The position numbers were made by a program, and so were the translations under genes. DNA of 64,000 nucleotides. It comes from Kiritimatiellia bacterium. Lineage in GTDB: Bacteria; Verrucomicrobiota; Kiritimatiellia; RFP12; JAAYLN01. Where the stretch lies: contig JAGCUY010000217.1 of NCBI GenBank assembly GCA_017962605.1, positions 1 through 64,000 of the forward strand. Direction: 5' to 3'. Position 1 is the stretch's first letter; each line of letters opens with the position of its first letter. Below, one piece after another: positions 26,732 to 34,929 of the stretch. Under the pieces are notes generated by a model. The model saw nothing but the letters and a program-made list of their open reading frames with translations. It was not told where the DNA came from and searched no databases.

Positions 26732-26886
26732 CCCTCTGTTCTGTGCCACGCATGTCGCGGCTTCCCTCCTGGTGCGCAGGCTCAGTCCTGCGCTGCCGTT
26801 CCCCTTCTTCCACCCTCTGTCCTGTGCCATGCCATGCATTGCGCTTTTTTTTGTCCTGACGCGCAGGCTCAGTCCGGCGCTGCCGT
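26732..26886. repeat. Two imperfect tandem copies of an ~80-base unit
   Basis: The convergent gap between the ftsQ-like gene and the 342-residue gene contains two copies of a unit beginning CCCTCTGT(t/c)CTGTGCCA. Bases 26774-26799 and 26861-26886 match at 25 of 26 positions (GCGCAGGCTCAGTCC core). The stop codon of the minus-strand gene overlaps the last copy. Confidence 0.8.
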
Positions 26887-27914
26887 CATGCGCTAGCCCG
26901 CTCGCCCACGCCAGTTCTCCATTTTGCCCTCCACATTGTCCTCCACCCTGCCTGCGTGAACCTTTCCGCAGGCATTTCCCCCAATCTCTTCTCTAAAATC
27001 CTTTCCAGCGCCGTCACCCCTCTTCCTCGACCATTTTCTTCTCCGCACCGTAGTCTTGTGGAAGCTTCTCCCCCACATTCGCCTAGGATTTCGCGTGCGC
27101 ATTTCCACGCAGATTCCAGTGCATCCGCCTCGAGCGCGTATGTCCCGCTTACAGTCCTCCCCCCTCGAAGACCATTCTTCTTTTTCATCCGCACTGTAAT
27201 CTTTCCACATTTGCCACCGCCGAGAGGCTGCAGGGTTGCTTCTGCGCCTTCAGCCAGCAACGCTGCAGCTGGAATGGGATCTGCGGCTCCAGCCGCCTGC
27301 CTAAACTTCTCAGCCAACCCTTTGTAGCGCATCGCATTCTTGTAATGTGAAAGCAGTTCTGGGCAGTTCTCCCTAAGCCACCCCTTGATTCCCGGATTGC
27401 GACCGACTATTTCACCATCCACGTTGCGGAGCAAAGAATTGTCGCAATACGCTTCAAGATCACAGAGCATGGAGCCGAACCGTAACGCCTCTATTGCACC
27501 AGTTCCAGCCTTCGCATACTGCATCAGCAACTCCTCTGGCTTCGGACACGGGCTTGTCGTGAAGCGGTCGCGGACGCGCCGCCGCTCCTTCGCAAGACGC
27601 TCCCTGCGGCTCCGCTCCTGCGGATAATACTTAGGCCGCCGCATTTTTGCAAGAAGGACACGGGACATCTTGGCAACAGCCCATATTCCCATCCCTACGG
27701 AGACTTGTCCTGCCGCAAGCGTCAAGCCCGCCAGAGCACCAACGGCCTCCGATCCAATAGACAAGTTTTGGTATGGGTTCATGTGCTGGCCAATGGCCGC
27801 ACCAGCCCTCACTTCGGCCATACCGACATTGATAAGGAGGCGCAGCATGTCGCGCCCGTTGAGGAAATCGAAGGCTTCGCCAAAAGCCTTCCTACGAAGT
27901 GATGAATATCTCAT
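26886..27914 (-). CDS. Unknown protein, basic, partly helical
   Basis: 342 residues, no family recognised. The N-terminal 90 residues include two hydrophobic stretches (LLINVGMAEVRAGAAIG and AVGALAGLTLAAGQVSVGMGIWAVA). The middle is strongly basic (RRPKYYPQERSRRERLAKERRRVRDR). A helical segment NPGIKGWLRENCPELLSHYKNAMRY resembles motifs in accessory or phage-like proteins, and the last 90 residues are Arg/Gly/Glu-rich. ATG 27914 (MRYSS) lies seven bases after TGCTATCAT, so the mRNA is predicted to be leaderless. The C-terminus runs into a duplicated intergenic unit. This may be a recently acquired gene. Confidence 0.6.
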   Translation of the reverse strand: MRYSSLRRKAFGEAFDFLNGRDMLRLLINVGMAEVRAGAAIGQHMNPYQNLSIGSEAVGALAGLTLAAGQVSVGMGIWAVAKMSRVLLAKMRRPKYYPQERSRRERLAKERRRVRDRFTTSPCPKPEELLMQYAKAGTGAIEALRFGSMLCDLEAYCDNSLLRNVDGEIVGRNPGIKGWLRENCPELLSHYKNAMRYKGLAEKFRQAAGAADPIPAAALLAEGAEATLQPLGGGKCGKITVRMKKKNGLRGGRTVSGTYALEADALESAWKCAREILGECGGEASTRLRCGEENGRGRGVTALERILEKRLGEMPAERFTQAGWRTMWRAKWRTGVGERASA

Positions 27915-27921
27915 GAAATCA

Positions 27922-27930
27922 ATGATAGCA
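27922..27930 (-). promoter_or_regulatory. Extended -10 promoter of the 342-residue protein gene
   Basis: TGCTATCAT on the minus strand, ending seven bases before the ATG at 27914. Confidence 0.6.
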
Positions 27931-28011
27931 GAAAGAAGAGGGGATTTCAAGACTACGGAGAGGAAAGGATAATGGAGGGGGTGAAAACTTGCGTCTAATG
28001 GGGTGTTGAGG

Positions 28012-28017
28012 TATCAT
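28012..28017 (+). promoter_or_regulatory. -10 element of the sirtuin gene
   Basis: TATCAT, ending seven bases before the ATG at 28025. It contains the earlier in-frame ATG at 28016, which therefore cannot be the start if this is the promoter. Confidence 0.5.
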
Positions 28018-28024
28018 GGAAGGC

Positions 28025-28780
28025 ATGCAAAATAATACTAATACGATTGCATCTCTTATCGACGCTATCTTCTCCGCCAGCGCACCTTACTTCTTCACAG
28101 GCGCCGGAGTATCCACCCTCTGCGGGATTCCAGACTTCCGCGGCCCAAACGGACTCTACCGCGACCCAAATGTGGCCCGGATGTTCGAGATAGACCTCTT
28201 CGACGAAGACCCTTCCTATTTCTACAGCATGGCCGACACTCTCGTTTACGGAACATCTGCAATCGAACCCGGCCCCGTCCACCGCGCAATCGCGGCGCTT
28301 GAGCACACAGGGCGCAGCTTGGGTGTCGTCACGCAGAACATCGACGGCCTCCACGAGCGCGCAGGCTCCTCACCCGTCTATGCCGTGCACGGCTCGGCTG
28401 CAATGCACCACTGCCGCCGATGCGGTGACGCCAAGACCTTCGATGAAATCGTCGCCATCCGTGGCGGCATCAAGGGCGCCGTTCCACATTGCGCCAAGTG
28501 CGGCGGGGTTTACAAGCCAGACATAACCTTCTTCGGCGAGATGCTACCCGAGGCGGCGTTCGACGGCGCAATGCGCCTTGCCGACAAAGCAGACCTTGTC
28601 GTCGTCCTAGGCTCATCGCTCACCGTCCACCCTGCGGCCTCTATTCCCCTCCGCACCTTGCGTCGCGGCGGGAAAATGGCCATCGTGAACCGTGGCGAAA
28701 CTCCGTACGACGATCTAGCGGAATTCCTCTGCGACGACCTCGCCGAGTTCGCAGCCGCCCTCTTCGCACGGCTACCCTAA
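28025..28780 (+). CDS. Sir2-family NAD-dependent protein deacylase
   Basis: 251 residues. The NAD site GAGVSTLCGIPDFRG, the TQNIDGLHERAG motif with the HGS catalytic His (VHGSAAMHH), zinc ligands CRRCG and CAKCG, and FFGEMLPE and GSSLTVHPAAS are all present, so a class III-like bacterial sirtuin (CobB type). It removes acyl groups from lysines using NAD+. The start at 28025 (MQNNTN) is set by the -10. Its stop overlaps the stop of the convergent activase gene. Confidence 0.92.
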   Translation: MQNNTNTIASLIDAIFSASAPYFFTGAGVSTLCGIPDFRGPNGLYRDPNVARMFEIDLFDEDPSYFYSMADTLVYGTSAIEPGPVHRAIAALEHTGRSLGVVTQNIDGLHERAGSSPVYAVHGSAAMHHCRRCGDAKTFDEIVAIRGGIKGAVPHCAKCGGVYKPDITFFGEMLPEAAFDGAMRLADKADLVVVLGSSLTVHPAASIPLRTLRRGGKMAIVNRGETPYDDLAEFLCDDLAEFAAALFARLP

Positions 28781-29466
28781 TCGCCACGCTTCGCCAGCGG
28801 ATAGGCGCGCCCTAGCATAGGATACTTTGCGCCAGCGGCCGCATTGTATGGCAGCCACTCGACTTTCGCCCCTGCTGCCAGAGCCTCTAATGCCGCCCTA
28901 TCGGCGGCACTGTCGTTCACGCCAGGAATCAACGGCACGCGGAAGACAAAGGGCACTCCGCTCGTGCGCAGCCAGGTGACATTCTCCAGCACCAGCGCCA
29001 AATCGCCGCCAGTCCAGCGGCGGAAGGCATCGGCATCGTGGTGCTTCAAGTCCTGATAGACGAAATCCATCCGCGAGACTACGGATCGGAAGTCCTCTTG
29101 CGGAGCGTGGCCGCTCGTCTCAATGGCGAGATGGATGCCATGGGCGTGGAGGAGGTCTGAAACCTCGCAGACGAATTCGGCCTGCGCCAGAGGTTCCCCT
29201 CCGGAGAAGGTGACTCCGCCGCCGCTCTGAAGCATGATGTCGGCGTTTATGAGAAGTTCCCTGGCAAGAGCTGACGCCTCCCAGTCAACGCCACATGGAA
29301 TCTCCTCGCCGTCGCGTCGGCGCATGGTCTCGACCTCGAACCTCTGCCCCTCGGGGTTGTGACACCAGGCACAGCGCAGCGGACACCCCTTCAAAAAGAC
29401 GGTAGTCCGCACGCCCGGTCCGTCGTGCAGCGTGAATTCGCGAATCTCAAAAACCCGCCCCTTCAT
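28777..29466 (-). CDS. Glycyl-radical-enzyme activating protein (radical SAM)
   Basis: 229 residues. The radical SAM cluster motif CPLRCAWC lies near residue 29, followed by HNPEG and FSGGEPLAQ. It uses SAM and a [4Fe-4S] cluster to abstract hydrogen from a Gly of the partner enzyme. No cysteine-rich ferredoxin insert follows the SAM cluster, so it is of the short PflA-like kind. The ATG overlaps the stop of the partner gene as ATGA, so the two are translationally coupled. Anaerobic function is implied. Confidence 0.92.
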   Translation of the reverse strand: MKGRVFEIREFTLHDGPGVRTTVFLKGCPLRCAWCHNPEGQRFEVETMRRRDGEEIPCGVDWEASALARELLINADIMLQSGGGVTFSGGEPLAQAEFVCEVSDLLHAHGIHLAIETSGHAPQEDFRSVVSRMDFVYQDLKHHDADAFRRWTGGDLALVLENVTWLRTSGVPFVFRVPLIPGVNDSAADRAALEALAAGAKVEWLPYNAAAGAKYPMLGRAYPLAKRGD

Positions 29467-31556
29467 GGCGCGGCGAGTTCAACGCGCTTGATGATCTGAT
29501 CCTGGAACTCCTTGTCAAGCTCAACGAAGTAGCCGCTCCAGCCCCAGACGCGCACAATTAGGTGGCGATGCTTCTCCGGGTGCGCCTGGGCGTCAAGCAG
29601 CGTCTCGCGGTCAATTGCGTTGATCTGCAACTGGTGGCCGCCGCGCATGACGAAGAAGCGCACGAGCTCCGCCACCTTGTCCACGCCATCAGGCATTGCA
29701 AATGCGGAGTCGTGGATTTCAATCGTCAGAGGGCCGCCATTGGAGACGAGCCCCAAATCAGGCTCAGTGAACGAGCGCACCACCGAGACAGGCCCCTTGA
29801 CAGGGAAGTCGAGCGATGGCGCCCAGTTGGCAGGATACGGCTGACCGGAGAGGCGGCCTGACGGAGACGCCTTGAGCTCGCGGGCGTGCCAGACATAATA
29901 CATGGCGCTGCCGGTGCCGGGACGGAAGATGCCGCCACGGTCATTGCGCTTGCCGTCAAAAGCATGGCCCCAGAAGGCGATTACACGCTGCGCAATCTCA
30001 TCGGCGCGGGCGTCGGCATTGCCCATCTTCGGTGCGGCCTTGGCGGCGGCGAGAACATCGGGGCGACCAGCGAAGTCGGTGTCGAGCAGCGCCACAAGCT
30101 CCTGCAAGGAGACAAGTTTCTTTTCAAAGACCAGCTCGCGGACGGCGGCCAGAGAATCCACGGCCACGGAGATGCCGGTGCCATGGATGCCGAAGTTGTT
30201 GTATTTGGCGCAGCAGGAGAGGTCGCGGGCGGACGCGATGCACCCAGCCGAGATCGCCGAGACAAACGGCCCAGGCAGCACCTCTACATGCGAGTATTTG
30301 GCGACGAGCGCGTCGGCGCGCCGCTTGACCTCGGCGAGGAATGCGGCCTCGATGGCGGCAAAGGACGGGGGCTCAGCCCCCGAGCCCCCAGACGCAAGGG
30401 TTCTTAGCGTGGTGTCGAGGGCGCCGGGGAAGTTCACGGCGTCGATGTTGTCGATGTCCAGGGCGCAGCCGGGGATGATGAACTCCCAGCATGCAGCCAC
30501 GGTGTAGTCGCGGGCGTCCTCGGGCGCGTAGCCCCAGCGCTCAAGCGCCGGGATGACCACATCGTCGTTGGCATATTGCGGGAAGCCAAGACCCTTGGCG
30601 GTAAGTTCGGTGCCAAGGCGATAGATCTCAATTGGCGTCTCCTTGTTGACGCGGAGGTTGATCTTGGGATCGACGAGCTTCAGTTCGCCACATGCCTTTA
30701 GGCAAAGGCGAGAGAGGTCGTTGAAAGCCGGCTTGCCATCGCGGGTCACGCCGCCGAGCATTACGGACTGGCCGTTGTCGCCCTGCTGGACGCCGATGTA
30801 GAGGTCGCTGTCGCGGTTGCAGGCGATGAAAAACTCCTCAAGGAGCTCAAGCGCGCCGTCCTCGTCCAACTGGCCCTCGCGGATGTCGGACTCGAAATAT
30901 GGCAGAAGATACTGGTCGATGCGGCCAAGGCCGCAATGGTATTCGCCCTCGCACCACATCGCATAGTGGAGGATGCGCAACGACTGAAGAGCCTCGTGGA
31001 AAGTCCGCGCGCCAAGGCGCGGGACGCGGGAGAGAATCTCCACGATTTCCGTTAGGCCGCGCTCCTCGGCGGCGGCGCGATAGCGCTCCACCAGCCCCAG
31101 CACCGCCTCGACGGAGAGGATCGAGTTCTCGAGGAACTCGATGCCGGCGGCATCGTCCTCGGCGCGGGCGCGCTCAAGACGAGAGCGCATCTCGGAGAGG
31201 CGGGCGTCGAGGCCATCGCGGATAGACGGACCGAAGTCTGCCGTGATGTTGAAGACAACGCCCTTCTCACCGAAGGCCGTACCTGTGGCGCGGCGCGCGT
31301 CCATCTCCGCATCGCTGTGGAGGTCGGGGATCTGGCGGACAGTGCGAGTGAAGGCGATGCGCTCGCCGTCAAGGAAGGCAGGCTTCTCGCCCTCGGCGCG
31401 AAGCATCTCGCAGAGGCCGATGCGTGCGCGCGCCATGTCTGGCGTTTTCTCCGCGACAAAGCGCTCCAGCAATGGCGCCCAGTCGGCATCGCGGCGGAGG
31501 GCATCCTGCCGACGGTCGAAGGTGTAGTCGAGAAGAGAGCTGATTCTGTCAGTCAT
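29463..31556 (-). CDS. Glycyl radical enzyme, function unassigned
   Basis: 697 residues, shorter than PFL (about 760). The glycyl radical loop is RVWGWSGYFVEL (Gly near residue 672). The thiyl-radical site reads AACWEFIIPG, with Cys near 356 and Glu near 358. That is the Cys-x-Glu arrangement of dehydratase- and lyase-type glycyl radical enzymes rather than the Cys-Cys of pyruvate formate-lyase, so a PFL label would be misleading. ATG 31556 is preceded by GAGGTAA. It lies 41 bp downstream of a GH36 alpha-galactosidase and 5' to its own activase, so the substrate may derive from a galactoside, but this is inference. An in-frame GGGGGCT/AGCCCCC palindrome lies at 30367-30381. Confidence 0.88.
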   Translation of the reverse strand: MTDRISSLLDYTFDRRQDALRRDADWAPLLERFVAEKTPDMARARIGLCEMLRAEGEKPAFLDGERIAFTRTVRQIPDLHSDAEMDARRATGTAFGEKGVVFNITADFGPSIRDGLDARLSEMRSRLERARAEDDAAGIEFLENSILSVEAVLGLVERYRAAAEERGLTEIVEILSRVPRLGARTFHEALQSLRILHYAMWCEGEYHCGLGRIDQYLLPYFESDIREGQLDEDGALELLEEFFIACNRDSDLYIGVQQGDNGQSVMLGGVTRDGKPAFNDLSRLCLKACGELKLVDPKINLRVNKETPIEIYRLGTELTAKGLGFPQYANDDVVIPALERWGYAPEDARDYTVAACWEFIIPGCALDIDNIDAVNFPGALDTTLRTLASGGSGAEPPSFAAIEAAFLAEVKRRADALVAKYSHVEVLPGPFVSAISAGCIASARDLSCCAKYNNFGIHGTGISVAVDSLAAVRELVFEKKLVSLQELVALLDTDFAGRPDVLAAAKAAPKMGNADARADEIAQRVIAFWGHAFDGKRNDRGGIFRPGTGSAMYYVWHARELKASPSGRLSGQPYPANWAPSLDFPVKGPVSVVRSFTEPDLGLVSNGGPLTIEIHDSAFAMPDGVDKVAELVRFFVMRGGHQLQINAIDRETLLDAQAHPEKHRHLIVRVWGWSGYFVELDKEFQDQIIKRVELAAP
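30367..30381. repeat. In-frame palindrome GGGGGCT/AGCCCCC
   Basis: Seven-base arms in the glycyl radical enzyme gene, encoding a Ser/Gly/Pro insert directly after TLA at a likely surface loop. Confidence 0.7.
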
Positions 31557-31597
31557 GGCAATTACCTCAGTTATGGAGAATGATAAAATTCGCCGGC

Positions 31598-33784
31598 TCA
31601 GACGCGGCGGATGGGAAGACGCATAGACGCCGCATCGTGGCATGGAACCGGCACGGGGATGCCGGCACCCATGAGGGTGTCACCGGACCAGACGCCAAGC
31701 TCACCGACTTCGTAACGAGCGGCGGGGTCAAGCCCGCGCAGGCGCAGGACGACATCGTTGCCATTGGGAACGGCGCGGCGCCGGACAACGGAAAGGAGGC
31801 CGCTGGAACGGTCCTTTGCGACGAACATCCAGGCATCCACGGCGTTGTCGCTCCAGGCATTTGAGAGGCGGTAGTGGTCGCCAGCCAGAGTCAACGGGTG
31901 GTAGCGGTGGAAGTCGGCAATCTGCTTGGGAACGAGAGCCCTGTCTTCGTCTGAGAGCTTCGTCGTGTCGAGTTCGTAGCCGAAGGCGCCGGCGAGAGCG
32001 ACTGTGGCGCGAGTCTCGAACGGGGTGATACGGCCGACCTGGTGGTTCGGGCATGCGTAGACATGCGCGCCCATCGTCGAGCAGGGGTAGAAAATGGAAG
32101 TTCCGCCCTGGATGCGGGTGCGCTCGACGGCATCGGAGTCGTCGGAGCACCAGATCTGCGGCGTGTAGCGGAGCATACCGGCGTCGAAGCGTCCGCCGCC
32201 GCCCGAGCAGCCTTCGACGAGCAAGCCAGGGCAGCGCTCAAGGAGAAGGCGGTGGAAGCGGTAAACGCCGAGAATGAAGCGGTGCGCGGCCTCTCCCTGG
32301 CGCTCGGGCGGCAGGGCGGCTGCAAAGGCCTCGGTGTGGTTGCGGTTCATGTCGTATTTGAGATAGTCTATGCCGGCGCGGCTTGCGAGGCCCGCGACGG
32401 TATCGACAACCGCATCGACAATCTCCGGGCGAGTGAAGTCGAGCAGATATTGGTAGCGGCCGATGGAGCGGTCGCGGCCGGGGATGCACATAACCCAGTC
32501 GGGATGGGCGCGGAAGATTTCGCTATCCTCGCCAATCATCTCCGGCTCGAACCAAAGACCGAACTTGATACCGAGGTCATGGACGCCGCGCACGAGGTCA
32601 GCCATGTCGCCGACCTTGGCGGAGTTCTCAAACCAGTCGCCCATGGAAACCTTGTCGTTGTCGCGGCGGCCGAACCAGCCGTCGTCCACGACAATCATCT
32701 CGGCGCCGAGAGAGGCCGCGTCGCGGGCGATGGCCAGGATCTTCTCAGCATTGAAATTGAAGTATGCGGCCTCCCAGCAATTGACGAGCGCGGGGCGCGG
32801 CACCTTCGCCCACTTCTGGTCGATGAGATGGCCGCGCATGAAGTCGTGGAAGCGGCGGCTCATGCCGCCGACGCCCTCCGCCGAGTAGGCAAGGAAAACC
32901 TCCGGCGCCTGGAAGGATTCGCCGGGGGCGAGCTTCCAGGAGAAGGTGTCAGGCGCAATGCCCGTAACGGCGCGGGTGGAGCCGAAGGGGTCGGTATCGA
33001 CATCGGCCCTGAAGTTGCCGCTGTAGCAGAGGACAAAGCCCCAGGCATCGCCCTGAGACTCGGTGGCATCGGACGAGAGCAGCGCAAAGGCGTTGTTCAT
33101 CGAGTGGCCGGTGGCGCCACGGACGCTACGCATCGTGTGGATACCGCCGCCGAGGGGGAGTCGCTCGGCGTGGCGCTCGCGCGCCCATGCGCCGGGGAGT
33201 TGCAGGAGATGGAGGCCATCGCGGCGGAGGTCAAGCTGCGCACTGGCAACGCGCTCGATGGTGAATGGAGAATCGGTCGTGTTCTCGATGCGGACGCTGC
33301 GGACGATTACATCGGTCGCCGGGAAGACAGTGTAGAGGAGATGGAAGGAAGCGCCGCGCGCGGCGTCGCGGGCGAGAATGTCGAGAGTTTCGACATCCTT
33401 GTCATCGCCGGCGAAGGCGCCGGGGAGGTCGCCCATATCGAGCGCGCCCGGGCGGATCTCGTGCGACACATAGCGCAGATCGGCGGCGAGGGAGCCATCA
33501 TCCCAGCGGATGGAAAGGCCGGGAACGCGGTAGTCGCCAGTGTTGACACCCGACATCTCCTGCGGGGCGGTGTCGCGTGAGAACGGCCAAGGGACACCGG
33601 CCGGCTGCGGCTGGAAGGATGGGCGCTGCTCGCGGCGGGCGAGAGCGACCAGGGCGTCGCCGTCAGACACACGCGCGCCGTAGTGCAGATGCAGCAGAAA
33701 GCCGTTGGGGTCGGCAAAGAAAGCGTAGGAAGTCGTCCGCGTATCGAGGCGGAACACTTTAGAGTTAGGGAAGTAAGTAATCAT
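31598..33784 (-). CDS. GH36 alpha-galactosidase
   Basis: 728 residues. An N-terminal beta-supersandwich precedes a TIM barrel with IVVDDGWFG, the nucleophile Asp in DYLKYDMNRN and the acid/base Asp region WCSDDSDAVERTRIQGG, plus EGCSGGGGRFD. This is a standard GH36 layout. It removes alpha-1,6-galactose from raffinose-type oligosaccharides or galactomannan. No signal peptide, so intracellular. ATG 33784 (MITYFPN) is ten bases after TATAAT; an ATG at 33796 lies inside that -10. It heads a likely operon with the glycyl radical enzyme and activase. Confidence 0.92.
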   Translation of the reverse strand: MITYFPNSKVFRLDTRTTSYAFFADPNGFLLHLHYGARVSDGDALVALARREQRPSFQPQPAGVPWPFSRDTAPQEMSGVNTGDYRVPGLSIRWDDGSLAADLRYVSHEIRPGALDMGDLPGAFAGDDKDVETLDILARDAARGASFHLLYTVFPATDVIVRSVRIENTTDSPFTIERVASAQLDLRRDGLHLLQLPGAWARERHAERLPLGGGIHTMRSVRGATGHSMNNAFALLSSDATESQGDAWGFVLCYSGNFRADVDTDPFGSTRAVTGIAPDTFSWKLAPGESFQAPEVFLAYSAEGVGGMSRRFHDFMRGHLIDQKWAKVPRPALVNCWEAAYFNFNAEKILAIARDAASLGAEMIVVDDGWFGRRDNDKVSMGDWFENSAKVGDMADLVRGVHDLGIKFGLWFEPEMIGEDSEIFRAHPDWVMCIPGRDRSIGRYQYLLDFTRPEIVDAVVDTVAGLASRAGIDYLKYDMNRNHTEAFAAALPPERQGEAAHRFILGVYRFHRLLLERCPGLLVEGCSGGGGRFDAGMLRYTPQIWCSDDSDAVERTRIQGGTSIFYPCSTMGAHVYACPNHQVGRITPFETRATVALAGAFGYELDTTKLSDEDRALVPKQIADFHRYHPLTLAGDHYRLSNAWSDNAVDAWMFVAKDRSSGLLSVVRRRAVPNGNDVVLRLRGLDPAARYEVGELGVWSGDTLMGAGIPVPVPCHDAASMRLPIRRV

Positions 33785-33794
33785 GGTGAAAAAC

Positions 33795-33800
33795 ATTATA
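33795..33800 (-). promoter_or_regulatory. -10 of the GH36-glycyl-radical operon
   Basis: TATAAT on the minus strand, ten bases before the ATG at 33784. The same bases contain the TAA stop of pyrC. Confidence 0.6.
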
Positions 33801-34929
33801 GAAAACGGCCATCATGGCCGCAAGCGGCCGAGCCGTTTCGAATTATGCGGGCGGATACTTGCCAGCCAGCGAAAGGGGTGGAATGACCTTTTGAGAGGAA
33901 GCGAGAGGGGTCGATGGTGTCATTGACGCCTATCGCCACCTCAATTGCGTCCTTCTCCGCCGGAGGCAGACCAAAAATTGCGCGAGGGCGCGTGGACATC
34001 CTGTCTATGAGCGCGTCAAGCGTCAGAACCCCCTTCTCCACCAGATAGGTGTAGCAGAGGGCGAAAGAAGTCTCAAGCCCGACAATGCCAAAAGCGCTCC
34101 CGGAAAGCCCACGGGACTTCTCCTCCGCAGAGTGCGGCGCGTGGTCGGTTGCGATGCAGTCGATTGTTCCATCGGCTAGAGCCTCGCGCAGGGCATCGCG
34201 GTCATCTGCGCCACGGACAGGCGGATTCATCTTGAAACGCCCCTCGTCGGCCAGGTCATCGTCGCAGAGGAGCAGGTAGTGAGGCGCAGTCTCGCAAGAG
34301 ATGCGAAGACCGTCGCGCTTTGCCTCGCGGACAAGCATCGCGCTCTCCTTGGTCGAGACATGGCAGATATGATACTGGACGCCGGTGTCGCGCACAATCT
34401 CCAGGTCGCGCTCCACCATGCGCCACTCGCTTGACGAAGGGATGCCAGTGAGGAAATGGGCGCGGGCGTATACGCCATCGTGGACGCAGCCGCCAGCGGG
34501 AACCAGAGAATTCACCTCGCAGTGGGCGGAGATTGGCCGCCCGACTTCACGGGCCGCCGCGAATGCCTCACGCGCCAGCCCGATGTCCTGAAGGCCGTGG
34601 CCGTCATCGGAGAAACCCACGACATGCGGCGCAAGCGCGGCGAGGTCGGCGAGTTCACGGCCAGCCTGCCCCTTGGTTATTGCGGCGAATGGGTGGACGC
34701 GCACCCGCGCCGAGCGCTCGATGGCCTCAAGCTCGACCTGCAACGCATCAAGGCAGTCCGGCACGGGGTTGAGGTTAGGCATCGCGCAGATGTCGGTGAA
34801 GCCGCCAGCCGCCGCGGCAGCAGTGCCGCTGGCTATCGTCTCCTTATATTCTGCTCCAGGCTCGCGCAGGTGGACATGGCAGTCCGCCAGCCCCGGAAGC
34901 AGGATGTGCTGGATTTCGCTAGTCCCCAT
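33796..34929 (-). CDS. pyrC: Dihydroorotase (class I)
   Basis: 377 residues. The metal motif HVHLREPG, MPNLNPVPD, FSDDGHG, SAHCE, CHVSTKES, TAPHYLL, FKMNPPVR and ATDHAPHS are all present, so the enzyme cyclises carbamoyl aspartate in pyrimidine synthesis. The Asp in FSDDG stands where some class I enzymes carry the metal-bridging Asp. It lacks about 45 N-terminal residues of the usual amidohydrolase beta-domain, starting directly at MGTSEIQHILLPGLADC. ATG 34929 overlaps the secretin gene by 11 bases. The last 14 residues are encoded by a terminator-like palindrome and look non-conserved. Confidence 0.92.
   Translation of the reverse strand: MGTSEIQHILLPGLADCHVHLREPGAEYKETIASGTAAAAAGGFTDICAMPNLNPVPDCLDALQVELEAIERSARVRVHPFAAITKGQAGRELADLAALAPHVVGFSDDGHGLQDIGLAREAFAAAREVGRPISAHCEVNSLVPAGGCVHDGVYARAHFLTGIPSSSEWRMVERDLEIVRDTGVQYHICHVSTKESAMLVREAKRDGLRISCETAPHYLLLCDDDLADEGRFKMNPPVRGADDRDALREALADGTIDCIATDHAPHSAEEKSRGLSGSAFGIVGLETSFALCYTYLVEKGVLTLDALIDRMSTRPRAIFGLPPAEKDAIEVAIGVNDTIDPSRFLSKGHSTPFAGWQVSARIIRNGSAACGHDGRFL
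33802..33839 (-). terminator. Hairpin at the 3' end of pyrC
   Basis: Outer arms AAACGGC/GCCGTTT enclose inner arms GGCCGC/GCGGCC. On the minus strand the hairpin ends in TTTTC and lies within the last codons of pyrC, just before the next promoter. It looks like an intrinsic terminator embedded in the coding end. Confidence 0.55.

Noticed and set aside
29463-31556. Naming the glycyl radical enzyme pflB
   Set aside because: The thiyl site is Cys-Trp-Glu rather than Cys-Cys, so pyruvate formate-lyase activity is not supported.
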